Assembly: GCF_001547995.1 (NCBI RefSeq)
Contig: NZ_AP014690.1
Span: 496,001-560,000, forward strand
Length of the DNA stretch: 64,000 nt
Direction: 5' to 3'
Source of the DNA: Asaia bogorensis NBRC 16594
Lineage (GTDB): Bacteria; Pseudomonadota; Alphaproteobacteria; Acetobacterales; Acetobacteraceae
Below the pieces are notes generated by a model, which was given only the letters and a program-made list of their open reading frames with translations, made no database searches and was not told the DNA's origin. The position numbers were made by a program, and so were the translations under genes. Of this stretch, positions 47,901-58,856 are shown one piece after another (position 1 is the stretch's first letter; every line of letters begins with the position of its first letter).

Positions 47901-48541
47901 TCGGCTTCTTCTGCCGTTTGGGCGCTGCCATGCAGGGACGCACAGGCCAGGCTGAACCCCTTTTGCTCAGCCGGCCGATGGCGTCGCAGGGCCTGCCCGA
48001 GGGTCTCTGCCAGAATGAACTGGCTGCCCATCATGCGTATGGCTTTCTCGACGCCATGGCGGATGAAAGGCGCTCCGCTGCGCATGGCGAGGCCGCGCAA
48101 ACCGCCCGGGGCGGCATGGAGCTTCGATGAGGTCGACATGGCCCAGCTTGCTGCATTCAGGAACAGGGGAGGCTCATCACCGCCATGATGATGCCAGTCA
48201 CCCTGACCGATCTGGTCGCGTATCAGCGCGTCACGCGTGGCTGGGTCGGGGATGCGAAGGAGGGTGCCCGCGAGACAGAGCAATGCCTTGCCTTCGGGAG
48301 AGGCAAGGGGGAAAGCCTGCATCATGGTCTCGATGCCGTTTGTCTCGGCATGAGTGCGCCAATGGGTCGTGAGAATACGAGCCTGTGACTCCGCCCGCTC
48401 TGTCAGGTTTTCCGGCAAGGTGGCTCGCGTGAGCAGCCCGGCAAAGGCTTCCGCCTCGGGGCGACGCGCAGCATGGGCAATAGCCTCCCGCGAGGGCGAC
48501 AGGGCCGGGCGTCGGGGGAGAAAGCTTGAGAACAAAGTCAT
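44924..48541 (-). CDS. putA: PutA-like bifunctional proline catabolic protein, active sites altered
   Basis: PutA oxidises proline to P5C (FAD) and then to glutamate (NAD+). This 1205-residue protein has no N-terminal DNA-binding helix region, so it is not an autorepressor. The proline dehydrogenase part keeps FAD motifs and VLRLVKGSY, but where E. coli has Tyr540 and Arg555 I read Leu452 and His467 (ILSPVG, YLVHRLLENG). The aldehyde dehydrogenase part keeps PWNFP and FTGSTAVAK. The nucleophilic Cys of GQRCS is Ser824 (GQRSASLRV) and the Glu of AETGG is Asp790 (SDTSGQN), at the expected 34-residue spacing. Its enzymatic competence is therefore doubtful. A C-terminal ALDH-like extension is present. 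Confidence 0.85.
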   Translation of the reverse strand: MTLFSSFLPRRPALSPSREAIAHAARRPEAEAFAGLLTRATLPENLTERAESQARILTTHWRTHAETNGIETMMQAFPLASPEGKALLCLAGTLLRIPDPATRDALIRDQIGQGDWHHHGGDEPPLFLNAASWAMSTSSKLHAAPGGLRGLAMRSGAPFIRHGVEKAIRMMGSQFILAETLGQALRRHRPAEQKGFSLACASLHGSAQTAEEADRARHDALAMVETLGRHGRGQTLYERPALSLRLSSLHPRFETTQRDRVMNEVLPVLVMLAQRAMAANVILQFDAETGDKLELCLDLFDALCHAPEIAGWNGLGFTVQAYDKRSLPLIEHLVALASETRRRVVLRLVKGSYRDEEIRHSQARANADYTVFTRKCHSDVSYIACARRALEEEAALYPQFATHNARSIATILAIAPEWRPGLYEFGCLHGMGETLYTPLVSTRPRSAACRILSPVGADLHLGPYLVHRLLENGAPTSFINQVANRAVSLDALIADPVTLARAPLPHGSPDPSLSLPADLYGAERQGAIAPDLDNPLDLENLIAGFTATARVFRAMPIGPAMPRSEGRARSITNPAAHDDHVGVAIYARPRDIDAALNTAEGEQIWRRTTAQERADCLDRVAVAIEQDRATLLELLIREAGKTLANATQELCEAVNFLRYYAAQLRQLDETGWHGAPLGTILCISPWNFPVASFTGQVAVALAAGNAVIAKPAEETPLVAAHLLSLFLESGLPPAALQLLPGEGNVGASLVADPRIDGVMFTGSTAVAKTISRELLGRTGRTGQPVPLLSDTSGQNAMLVDSSVPLDQVIPDILTSAFDSAGQRSASLRVLLVQEDGADELIERLRGAIIERHLGAPDRLCCDIGPLISAGARVRVEAHVDRMRRAGYPVWQPDMRVETLKGHFVPPTLIEIGRVADIGQEVFGPVLHIRRYARHELDGVVDALNATGYALTFGVQSRIQESINRACARSRAGNIYVNRGIIGARIGTEPFGGRGLSGSGPKLGGPLLLPRLMHGAPCPLEAPPEAPVPATARAFLAFLEPRDPPSARRVRAVIAHRLCGLTLDMPGPNGETSRYMLRPKGVILCACESWPALLHAVGLALGAGNQVLVLAPDNAVEWLRQVSRQLANVITRVDPGALPECDAMLIQRGAESAEQAALTVTAREGMVVPVYDLDTVRPEWLLSETVITTNEAACGGDITLLIQQDP

Positions 48542-48774
48542 GCTGGCTCAGTCATGCAAATCGGGCGCGTCAATCATACGCCCCCCGCATCATCACGCGG
48601 GGATACGAAGCACGCAGACTAGGCGAGGCCAAAGGGCAGGAAAACCCTCGCCGCGTTACGTTCCGGTCATGCGCGTAGCCAGATGTCAGAAACGCGTCCG
48701 GTGAGGCCGTGGCTCATGACCTTGAGCAGATCCGGCTCACCGGAATGTCACACTGACGTGTCAGACAGGCAGTA

Positions 48775-49077
48775 TCAGGGGTGACGATGCGTAAAGAGGC
48801 GCACATTGCGTTCTTCGATGCCGAATTCGCGCAGGGCGGCAGCAAATTTCTCGAAATGGGGCGTCTTGAGATGCGCCTCGAAGGCAGCGCGTCCTGTATA
48901 GACCTCGTGCAGGACGATAATGTCGAGAGCGTCCTGCTGGGTGAGCACATCGAAGGCCAGGCAGCCCTCCTCGTCAGCAAGGGAACGATCGCTGTCATAA
49001 CTGCAGATTTCGAGGAATTTATCGAAGTTTTCGGCCGGTGCGGCGAATTCAGCGATGACTGTGAAGCTTTCAGACAT
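48775..49077 (-). CDS. Antibiotic biosynthesis monooxygenase (ABM) family protein
   Basis: This 100-residue protein has the ferredoxin-like ABM/YgiN pattern: FTVIAEFAAPAENFDKFLEI, EEGCLAFDVLTQ, DIIVLHEVYTGRAAFEAHLKTPHF. Members include quinol monooxygenases and heme-degrading enzymes; the substrate here is unknown. I chose the ATG at 49077, with family similarity starting there; the ORF goes on 57 codons upstream into the glycine riboswitch on the other strand. It is divergent from the glycine-cleavage operon. Confidence 0.8.
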   Translation of the reverse strand: MSESFTVIAEFAAPAENFDKFLEICSYDSDRSLADEEGCLAFDVLTQQDALDIIVLHEVYTGRAAFEAHLKTPHFEKFAAALREFGIEERNVRLFTHRHP

Positions 49078-49138
49078 GAAACGAATCCGATCAGTTTCCG
49101 GAATTGACTTTTCTGCTCCAATTCTGCGAAGAGTAAAC

Positions 49139-49310
49139 ACCGATTCACGGGAGAGACCGGACAATTTTTCCGGCGCCGAAGGAGCAACCGCCCCGGAAAC
49201 TCTCAGGCAAAAGGACCGCGATCGGCTGGAACTTCTGGAGAGAGGCATCCCTGTGGGGTGTCCGCCGACGGGATAGCGATCTCAGGCAAAGGCGACAGAA
49301 GGGGCGACGA
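49139..49310 (+). ncRNA. Tandem glycine riboswitch
   Basis: Two aptamer copies follow each other. The first has GGGAGAGACCG (49149-49159), GCCGAAGGAGCAA and ACTCTCAGGCAAAAGGACCG. The second has GGAGAGAGG, GCCGACGGGATAG and ATCTCAGGCAAAGGCGACAG. These are the conserved cores of the glycine riboswitch, which usually turns on glycine cleavage when glycine is plentiful. It ends about 35 bases before the gcvT start; the short T6 run at 49311-49316 may be part of the expression platform. Confidence 0.97.
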
Positions 49311-49344
49311 TTTTTTCGTTTTCTGCCTTGGGGGATTCCGCCCG

Positions 49345-50478
49345 TTGTCCGACGCGCTCTGTTTCACGCCGCTCAATGACCTGCATATCGAACTTGGCGC
49401 CCGTATGGTGCCGTTCGCAGGCTATTCCATGCCCCTGCAATACCCGGCCGGGCTCATGGCAGAGCACCTGCATACGCGCAAAAGCGCGGGGCTGTTCGAT
49501 GTCTCCCATATGGGGCAGCTGCGTATCACACCAAAGCAGGGAACGCTGCACGATGCCGCCCTCGCGCTTGAGAGCCTGATTCCGGTCGATCTGGCCGGTC
49601 TGGGCGCCAACCGCCAGCGCTATGGCTTTCTCACCAACGACGCCGGCGGTATCCGCGACGATCTGATGGTCGCCAATATGGGCGACTGGCTGTTCGTGGT
49701 GGTCAACGCCTCCTGCAAGGCTGCCGATACCGCGTTGATGGAAGCGGCACTCGGGGATCGGGTGGTGATCGAGAAGCTCGATGATCGCGCCCTGCTGGCC
49801 CTTCAGGGGCCGGAAGCCGTCAACGTGCTTCAGGATCTCTGCCCCGAAGCCGCTGAAATGCGTTTCATGGACGCGATCGAGGCCGACATCGATGGTGTTG
49901 CCTGCACCCTGACCCGCTCGGGTTACACGGGTGAGGATGGCTATGAAATCGGCATCCCGGCCGAACATGCCGAGCAGATCGCCCGTGCGCTTCTGGCCGA
50001 TGAGCGCGTTCTGCCTATCGGTCTCGGTGCGCGCGACAGCCTGCGTCTCGAATCCGGTCTGTGCCTGTACGGCAATGATCTGGATGAAACCACCACGCCC
50101 GTTGAAGCCGCCCTTGGCTGGGCTATGCAGAAGGCGCGCCGCGAAGGCGGCGCGCGTGCCGGGGGCTATCCGGGCGCCGAGATCATCATGAAGCAGGCGC
50201 GCGAAGGTGTGTCCCGCCTGCGCGTGGGTCTGGCAGCGGAAGGGCGTGCGCCCGTGCGCGCCGGCACCGAGCTTTTTGCCGATGAGGCTGGCACGCAGAA
50301 GGTGGGTGTCGTCACCTCCGGTGCCTTCGGTCCGAGCATCAACGCCCCTGTGGCGATGGGCTATGTCGAGACGGCTCATGCCGTCCTCGGCACCACGCTT
50401 TACGGCGCCCTGCGCGGCAAGTTCGTGCCGGTTCAGGTGCGCGCCCTGCCTTTCGTCCCGCCCGGCTTCAAACGCTGA
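49345..50478 (+). CDS. gcvT: Glycine cleavage system aminomethyltransferase (T protein)
   Basis: The T protein transfers the methylene group from the H-protein lipoyl arm to tetrahydrofolate, releasing ammonia. The 377-residue sequence shows TPLNDLHIELGARMVPFAG, FDVSHMGQLRI, SGYTGEDGYEIGIP and GLGARDSLRLESGLCLYGNDL, all typical, including the Asp of FDVSHMG-type folate sites. The family begins at LSDALCFTPLNDLHIE, which fits the TTG at 49345 with a G-rich stretch upstream; the ORF from 49258 runs through the riboswitch. It is the first gene of gcvT-gcvH-gcvP. Confidence 0.93.
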   Translation: MSDALCFTPLNDLHIELGARMVPFAGYSMPLQYPAGLMAEHLHTRKSAGLFDVSHMGQLRITPKQGTLHDAALALESLIPVDLAGLGANRQRYGFLTNDAGGIRDDLMVANMGDWLFVVVNASCKAADTALMEAALGDRVVIEKLDDRALLALQGPEAVNVLQDLCPEAAEMRFMDAIEADIDGVACTLTRSGYTGEDGYEIGIPAEHAEQIARALLADERVLPIGLGARDSLRLESGLCLYGNDLDETTTPVEAALGWAMQKARREGGARAGGYPGAEIIMKQAREGVSRLRVGLAAEGRAPVRAGTELFADEAGTQKVGVVTSGAFGPSINAPVAMGYVETAHAVLGTTLYGALRGKFVPVQVRALPFVPPGFKR

Positions 50479-50505
50479 AACCCGTCAACTGAGAGAACGC
50501 GATCA

Positions 50506-50871
50506 ATGAGCACCACCTATTACACCCCGTCCCATGAATGGATCCGTCTCGAAGGCGATATCGCCACGGTCGGTATCACGGCCCATGCTTCCGACGAACT
50601 CGGCGAGCTGGTTTTTGTGGAAGCCAAGGACGAAGGCACTGAAGTGCCGCAAGGTGAGCCCGCCGCCGTTGTCGAATCCGTCAAGGCCGCTTCGGACATT
50701 TATGCCCCGGTGAGCGGCGTTCTGGCCGGGTTCAACACCCGTCTTTCCGACGAGCCGACCCTGGTCGGTACCGACCCGGAAGGCGAAGGCTGGATCTTCA
50801 AGCTGCGCGTGAGCGATACCGCCCAGCTCGAATCCCTGCTCGATGCGGATGCCTACAAGGCATCGCTCTGA
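50506..50871 (+). CDS. gcvH: Glycine cleavage system H protein
   Basis: H protein carries the aminomethyl group on a lipoyl-lysine. The 121-residue protein has SHEWIRLEGDIATVGITAHA at the start and the lipoylated Lys in VESVKAASDIYAPVSG. It is 27 bases behind gcvT, and normal in length. A terminator-like hairpin separates it from gcvP. Confidence 0.96.
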   Translation: MSTTYYTPSHEWIRLEGDIATVGITAHASDELGELVFVEAKDEGTEVPQGEPAAVVESVKAASDIYAPVSGVLAGFNTRLSDEPTLVGTDPEGEGWIFKLRVSDTAQLESLLDADAYKASL

Positions 50872-50878
50872 TCTGACC

Positions 50879-50909
50879 GCCGGGCTGGCTTGCCGGTCCG
50901 GCTTTTTTT
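50879..50909 (+). terminator. Intercistronic terminator-like hairpin between gcvH and gcvP
   Basis: GCCGG (50879-50883) pairs with CCGGC (50898-50902), followed by seven T residues, in a 140-base gap. It looks like an intrinsic terminator or attenuator, which would allow more gcvT/gcvH than gcvP, or gcvP to have its own promoter. Confidence 0.65.
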
Positions 50910-51011
50910 GTACCGTCAGATCCGGATGGCCGGTCTGATGTTTCCTTCCGAGCACAGGGTGGCCCGTGCCGTCCTGACTCGTTTGCGTTCCTGACAAGGA
51001 TCTGCCGAGAC

Positions 51012-53903
<2,892 letters not shown>

Positions 53904-53913
53904 ACCCGTCAGG

Positions 53914-53938
53914 TCCCTGCCGTGGAGTGCGGCAGGGA
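53914..53938 (+). terminator. Hairpin after gcvP, possible terminator
   Basis: TCCCTGCCG (53914-53922) pairs with CGGCAGGGA (53930-53938) around TGGAGTG, eleven bases past the gcvP stop. No T run follows, so it may act as a 3' stabilising stem instead of a full terminator. Confidence 0.45.
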
Positions 53939-54045
53939 GCCGACTGAGGAAGCAGCAAGAGTCCTGCCGGTCGGGTATGCTTTATAGCGATGCGCCTTTT
54001 GGTCGCAGATCTGGAACGTCTCGTTAGCAGGACGTCCTGGCGCTG

Positions 54046-56376
54046 TCAGCCCCGATCATCGGCTGATTCCGATGACAATAGTCCTCCTCCATGGCGAGCA
54101 TTGAGAACGTCGAAGCAATGACGCTCCCTGAGCGCATGACCAAGCTCGGCGATCGTCAAGGGTGTTCCTGAAGTCAGTTTCGGCTCGAGGCGCTTGGCCA
54201 GATGAGGCTTGATTCGTGTCTGGGGCCGGTGATTGAGATAGAAGAAAGAGTTGCTCACAGCATATTGCACCGTGGCCACCTGGTCTTCTGGATCAGGCAT
54301 GAACTTCTTCAGATGGTCCAGAGCTTCGAACATCAATGTAATCACCCGGGGCTGTTCGAGCTCCTCAGGGATACAGAACAGTCCGATACGACGCATGACC
54401 GGGTAAGTTTCGGATGAAATCCTCGCCAGAAGTGGGCTTAGGGTCAATCCAAGAATGAGTGGCAAAAACCAGAACAGGATGGATACAGGCGTAAGCCGGT
54501 GATTTGAGAGCATGTCCAGCCGGACGAGTTGCTGCTCCGGCACGATAGAGATCTGGTAATTGACGTAGCAGGCAAGCAGCAGGCCCAGAAGCGTTACCCA
54601 GCCGAACTGGGTCCAGACATCTTTCCAGGGCGTGGCTGCATCATCGCGCTGCTGGGTGCCCCAGGAAATCGTGCTACGCCTCAGCCACAACCAAAAGAAA
54701 CGTGAGAGACAGACCATGATGACCGGCGAAATGAAGAAAAAGAAAATCACTTCGAGCAGAGTCGAAAAGATGATCTTGTCCTGTCCCGCATAACGCATTG
54801 CCTCACGATGGCGCATATGTGTGGCGATCGCGATGATCCGGGGCAGGAAAAGAAATACGACCGTTGCACATAAAAGCATGAGAGCCGGAGCTTCGATCGA
54901 CGTTATGAACTGAGGGGCAATAGTGCCTGATTGCAGGAATGACGTCGTGTTATGCAAGGCAATCAGCAGGAACACGCACCAGATTGGGCAGGTCAAATAG
55001 CCCATGACGCCATTGAAGAAGGTCTCCCGATGGAGCCCTGTGATCCCCTGCATCAGCAGAAAGCGCATGTGTTGAAGATTGCCCTGCATCCATCGGCGTT
55101 CACGTTGGAGGAACGAGCCGAGATTTGACGGGATTTCCTCGTAACTTCCTTCAATTTCGGGCAGGAACCAGACTTCATACCCGGCCCTCGACATCATGGC
55201 TGCTTCCAGAATGTCGTGGGAAAGAGGCTTGCCCCCCCAGGGAGCCGCCCCGGTAAGGGCGGGAAGCATACAATGCTGAACAAAAGGTTCCATGCGTATC
55301 ATGGCATTATGCCCAACATAGGCAGCATGACCCATATGCATGGCGGTCATAGCGTGGGAGAAGGCTGTGCCGCAGATATGCGAAGTGAATTGCTGCATTC
55401 TGCCGAACAGACTGGTCCGCAGAATGGGCTTGGGGTTTGTTTGCAGAATGCCTAGTCTGTAATTGCCTTCCATCATGCGTAGAGTGGTATGGATCGCCTT
55501 GCCATCCATCAGCGAATCAGCATCCATCATCCACATGTAGCGATAGCGTTTGCTCCAACGTCTGCAGAAATCGACGATATTGCCCAGCTTTGCATGATGG
55601 TTCGAAGGGCGCCATCGGTAATATACACGCGCATCCGGGTGCATGGTGCGCAGGTTGTAAACAGCAGCCTGCTCAGCAACCCAGTATTCGATCTTGCGGG
55701 AGTCGGAGACGATAAACAGATCGTAAAGATGCGCGTGCTTCGGGGCGTGCTCGACGAGAGTTGTCCATGCAGCAGACAGACGTGCTGCGACCGCCGTCGC
55801 ATCCTCATGATAGACAGGATAAATGATCGCGACGCGTGCCTCAGGGCCTGGATCGCGTGCGGTATGCATAGGGTGATAAGGGTTTCCCTCGGCCCCTTTC
55901 GAAGCGTGATAACTGCCGATGACGAGTTTATAGAAACTCGTCACCATCAGATAGATCATGAGAGCGTTGAGAGCACTCCATACCCAGTAGAACACTTGCC
56001 CCGATAGCGTGTGAGCGCCAATCTGGAAGTGCATTGTCGAGTATGTCAGCCAGACCATGATGAAGGTTGTCAGAAACGTCGCTAGTCTGGCCCGGAGGCG
56101 TCGACGCGATGCAACGCGTATCCAGTCCGGCGGCGTGCCCGCTGGCAAATCGTTCTGTTTGAAACGGGCGAACATCGCGCGGACGTTATGTTTCCAGCGT
56201 GTTTCGACATAGGGCGCACCAATCGGGAACCGCTCTGGCGCAGGGGTCAACTCATCCGGATAGTGGCTATCCAGCCAGTGTTCCAGTTCTTCGTGTGACC
56301 TGATGGTGGGGCCAATGGCGGCAGCATCATCAGGATGGATGCCCCCATCGATCAGAAAACGGGTGAAATCGGTCAT
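54046..56376 (-). CDS. OpgH-like membrane glucosyltransferase
   Basis: This 776-residue protein matches OpgH/MdoH, which extends glucan chains across the inner membrane. A cytoplasmic N-terminus leads to two membrane helices (about 95-150), the family 2 GT domain (about 185-430) with VAIIYPVYHED, MMDADSLMDG (the DxD motif), PLSHDILEAAMM and QRERRWMQGN, then further helices. It is usually paired with OpgG, which is not here; instead it sits after genes for a Wza/KpsD-like and a KpsE-like export protein. It may therefore make an exported polysaccharide rather than periplasmic glucans; that is inference. Confidence 0.88.
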   Translation of the reverse strand: MTDFTRFLIDGGIHPDDAAAIGPTIRSHEELEHWLDSHYPDELTPAPERFPIGAPYVETRWKHNVRAMFARFKQNDLPAGTPPDWIRVASRRRLRARLATFLTTFIMVWLTYSTMHFQIGAHTLSGQVFYWVWSALNALMIYLMVTSFYKLVIGSYHASKGAEGNPYHPMHTARDPGPEARVAIIYPVYHEDATAVAARLSAAWTTLVEHAPKHAHLYDLFIVSDSRKIEYWVAEQAAVYNLRTMHPDARVYYRWRPSNHHAKLGNIVDFCRRWSKRYRYMWMMDADSLMDGKAIHTTLRMMEGNYRLGILQTNPKPILRTSLFGRMQQFTSHICGTAFSHAMTAMHMGHAAYVGHNAMIRMEPFVQHCMLPALTGAAPWGGKPLSHDILEAAMMSRAGYEVWFLPEIEGSYEEIPSNLGSFLQRERRWMQGNLQHMRFLLMQGITGLHRETFFNGVMGYLTCPIWCVFLLIALHNTTSFLQSGTIAPQFITSIEAPALMLLCATVVFLFLPRIIAIATHMRHREAMRYAGQDKIIFSTLLEVIFFFFISPVIMVCLSRFFWLWLRRSTISWGTQQRDDAATPWKDVWTQFGWVTLLGLLLACYVNYQISIVPEQQLVRLDMLSNHRLTPVSILFWFLPLILGLTLSPLLARISSETYPVMRRIGLFCIPEELEQPRVITLMFEALDHLKKFMPDPEDQVATVQYAVSNSFFYLNHRPQTRIKPHLAKRLEPKLTSGTPLTIAELGHALRERHCFDVLNARHGGGLLSSESADDRG

Positions 56377-56429
56377 GCGCGTCAGATATCCTGGATTCTC
56401 CGCTGCTGGAGCAGAGCGAGCGGTCTTCT

Positions 56430-57575
56430 TTATCGGGCGACGGCAGCAATCAGCCCAAGCTGCAAAAAGGTCGTGATCACGCGTTCGACCGGAACAATGG
56501 GCGCTTCACCGACATAGACGACGTCTTCATCCTCGATAGGAAAACGCTGCGCGGTAATCAGGCCATCGCCTGAATGCATCGGGAAGACATAGAGTATAGG
56601 CGTGACGGTACCCGCTGTGCGACGCAATACGAAGATCTCACGATCATTGGCGGTTTCAACATTCAGGCCCTGAGCGGCTGCAATCACCTGGATAAGGGTC
56701 GGCGATTCCGAGAAGCCAAGCAGCGTGTTATGGGTAATACCACCACCAAGAGTCGTGACGCGCACGCTCGCATCATGTCTTACGATCAGATGATCGCCGG
56801 GTCGCAAGGGAATGTCCTGCTCAAGCGCCTCCAGCATAGGAAGGCGCGCGATGGTCTGGTTATGTCTCGAGACGCTCACAGAGGCATCGGCATGATCACC
56901 GGCAGCATTGTTCTTGGCGCTGAAAACCGTGGTTCCGTCGCCCATCGCTGCGGTCAGCGCGCGTGCCATCGTCACCCCTCCCGCATTCCAGGGCAGAACA
57001 ATCGGCCGTCCGGTCGCTCCTGTCACGATGATGCCGTCTGAGTCGGCGCTCTCGCCCGTAGCCGGCCCGGATGTCAGGGCAACCGCAGGGTTTTGCATGG
57101 TGCCGAGCTTCTGATAGGCCCTTGTCAGGACTTCCTGTGCGTGCGGCACGCTCATGCCAACGACACGAACCTTATGCACGTAGGGCAGCGTGATCGTACC
57201 GTCGCTTGCCACCGAAAACGTACCGATATCGGTGACTGTGGGCCCTGGCGCTGATGACACATCGCCTTCTTGGCCGGCACCCTGGGAGAATATCCACAGA
57301 CCGACATGAATTGTGTCGCCCACGCCAAGCTTGTGATCGTGTGCGAAGCTGCCACGACCGCGAATGGCAGATAGTGCCTGTCTGAGTCGTTCGTCACGGC
57401 GGGTTCTGGCGCTCTGGGCCAGTGTGTCAACAAGCGAGCGCGTTGCCGGTATGATTGTAACGTCGGGAGTTTTCTTCAACGCTTTCACGGAGGGGCCAGC
57501 CTCTGGCATCGTGCAGGCAGCAAGGCTCAGGCCGGCTGCCAGAGACAGGAGGAGATGATAGGGCGGGATACGCAT
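56430..57575 (-). CDS. Polysaccharide export lipoprotein, Wza/KpsD-like
   Basis: This 381-residue protein is a probable outer-membrane polysaccharide export lipoprotein. It has a signal peptide with a lipobox (SLAACTMP), a polysaccharide-export (Poly_export) domain with DKLGVGDTIHVGLWIF-like HKLGVGDTIHVGLW, and SLBB-type segments downstream (VRVTTLGGGITHN). I chose the ATG with the signal peptide at 57575; the ORF extends 23 codons further. It lies between the KpsE-like and OpgH-like genes on the same strand, and all three probably form one operon. Confidence 0.87.
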   Translation of the reverse strand: MRIPPYHLLLSLAAGLSLAACTMPEAGPSVKALKKTPDVTIIPATRSLVDTLAQSARTRRDERLRQALSAIRGRGSFAHDHKLGVGDTIHVGLWIFSQGAGQEGDVSSAPGPTVTDIGTFSVASDGTITLPYVHKVRVVGMSVPHAQEVLTRAYQKLGTMQNPAVALTSGPATGESADSDGIIVTGATGRPIVLPWNAGGVTMARALTAAMGDGTTVFSAKNNAAGDHADASVSVSRHNQTIARLPMLEALEQDIPLRPGDHLIVRHDASVRVTTLGGGITHNTLLGFSESPTLIQVIAAAQGLNVETANDREIFVLRRTAGTVTPILYVFPMHSGDGLITAQRFPIEDEDVVYVGEAPIVPVERVITTFLQLGLIAAVAR

Positions 57576-57707
57576 GATAGGTCTTTCGAGACTGTTGCCC
57601 GCGTCATGACGGGCATGGGCCTGACAAGGGCTCGAATTGGCCATGTAAGCCGCTCCCTCAGGCGATTGCCTGCGAAGGCCACGGCGCTACACGTCTGTAC
57701 GGAGCGA

Positions 57708-58856
57708 TCAACGTGTGGGACGCGCCACCGCGATCACCAGGGCACTTATGCAAAACACGAGGAATATATTGAACAGGCGGTTTGGATACTCTGACCCCTG
57801 AAGCAGAGATGGATATCCGATCTTGTGTATATAATAGTGATCCTGGCTGGCTTTGATGCTCGATTGCATCAGGGCCGCCTGGGCCTGTGCCAGAAGGCGC
57901 GCATCGATATCCTGCTTCGTCTCAAGCGCGGCGAATTCGGCCGAGGTCTGATTGATCTCGGCTATATTGCCGTGGGCCTTGTCGATCATGGAATCGATGA
58001 TGGAAAGCTGTGAGGTGAAAGCCTTTGCGGCTATGCTGTTCGGGGTTGCACCAAGGAGTCCTGCTATCTTGGCAGACGTGTCCAGGCGTTTGAGCAAAAG
58101 CTCGGTCATATGGGTCGTCATTGTCGTGAAATAGGAGGCGGGTTGATAGATGCCGGTTCTGACCCTGAACGCCTGCAATGTCCGTTGGTCCTCCTGGAGT
58201 GCCTTCTCGAGACGTTCGACCTCGCCATTGGCGGCGCTGGTATAGTCGACTTGCTCACGACGGTTCAGGTTGCGGATATGGTCGACCGTATCGTTGAGAA
58301 TGAAGAGGGCAACATCATGGGCCTGTTGGGCCGTCGGTCCATGTACGGCAATTTCCGCGATGCCGCTCTTGCTGATCGTAACCTGCGCAGCCTTTTTATA
58401 ACTCGACCATAGTGCGATATCGCTGTGTGAAAACATGCTGCCGAAGCTGCCAAAACGGCTGATGAAATCGTATTGCTTGTATTGCGCAGCAAGATCGAAA
58501 TGTGAGTCGACACGTTTGAATTCATCAGGAGTGGCGATGAAATCCTGTACGACGTAGGCGCCCGTCCCGCCAGATGCAGAATATCCAGTCAGCAGCGAAG
58601 CCAAGGCATCACTGCTGCGCCCTGACCCGGATACTTCAAGTGACGCATGGGATACATAGATGGGAGAAGCGATCAGGCCATAATAGACAATGGCAAAAAT
58701 GTTGGGGAGGCCAAACAGCAACCAGAAACGTTTATATTGCCATAATTTCTTCGGTTTTGCCGGAGCTGGTTTCTCGATAGGAGGTTCCACAATCGCGGGA
58801 TAGACGCGACGAGGAACTTGAGTATCACGGCCACTAATTTTAGAAGAATTTGACAC
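57708..58856 (-). CDS. Capsule export inner-membrane protein, KpsE/Wzz-like
   Basis: This 382-residue protein has one N-terminal membrane helix (about 45-65), a large periplasmic coiled-coil region (for example VERLEKALQEDQRTLQAF) and one C-terminal helix (NIFLVFCISALVIAVARP), the topology of KpsE-type polysaccharide copolymerases. It would link the inner-membrane transporter to the outer-membrane exporter. Its start is GTG with no strong ribosome binding site. It is the first gene of the operon with the Wza/KpsD-like and OpgH-like genes, behind an AT-rich leader. No ABC transporter (kpsMT) is seen in the window. Confidence 0.85.
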   Translation of the reverse strand: MSNSSKISGRDTQVPRRVYPAIVEPPIEKPAPAKPKKLWQYKRFWLLFGLPNIFAIVYYGLIASPIYVSHASLEVSGSGRSSDALASLLTGYSASGGTGAYVVQDFIATPDEFKRVDSHFDLAAQYKQYDFISRFGSFGSMFSHSDIALWSSYKKAAQVTISKSGIAEIAVHGPTAQQAHDVALFILNDTVDHIRNLNRREQVDYTSAANGEVERLEKALQEDQRTLQAFRVRTGIYQPASYFTTMTTHMTELLLKRLDTSAKIAGLLGATPNSIAAKAFTSQLSIIDSMIDKAHGNIAEINQTSAEFAALETKQDIDARLLAQAQAALMQSSIKASQDHYYIHKIGYPSLLQGSEYPNRLFNIFLVFCISALVIAVARPTR

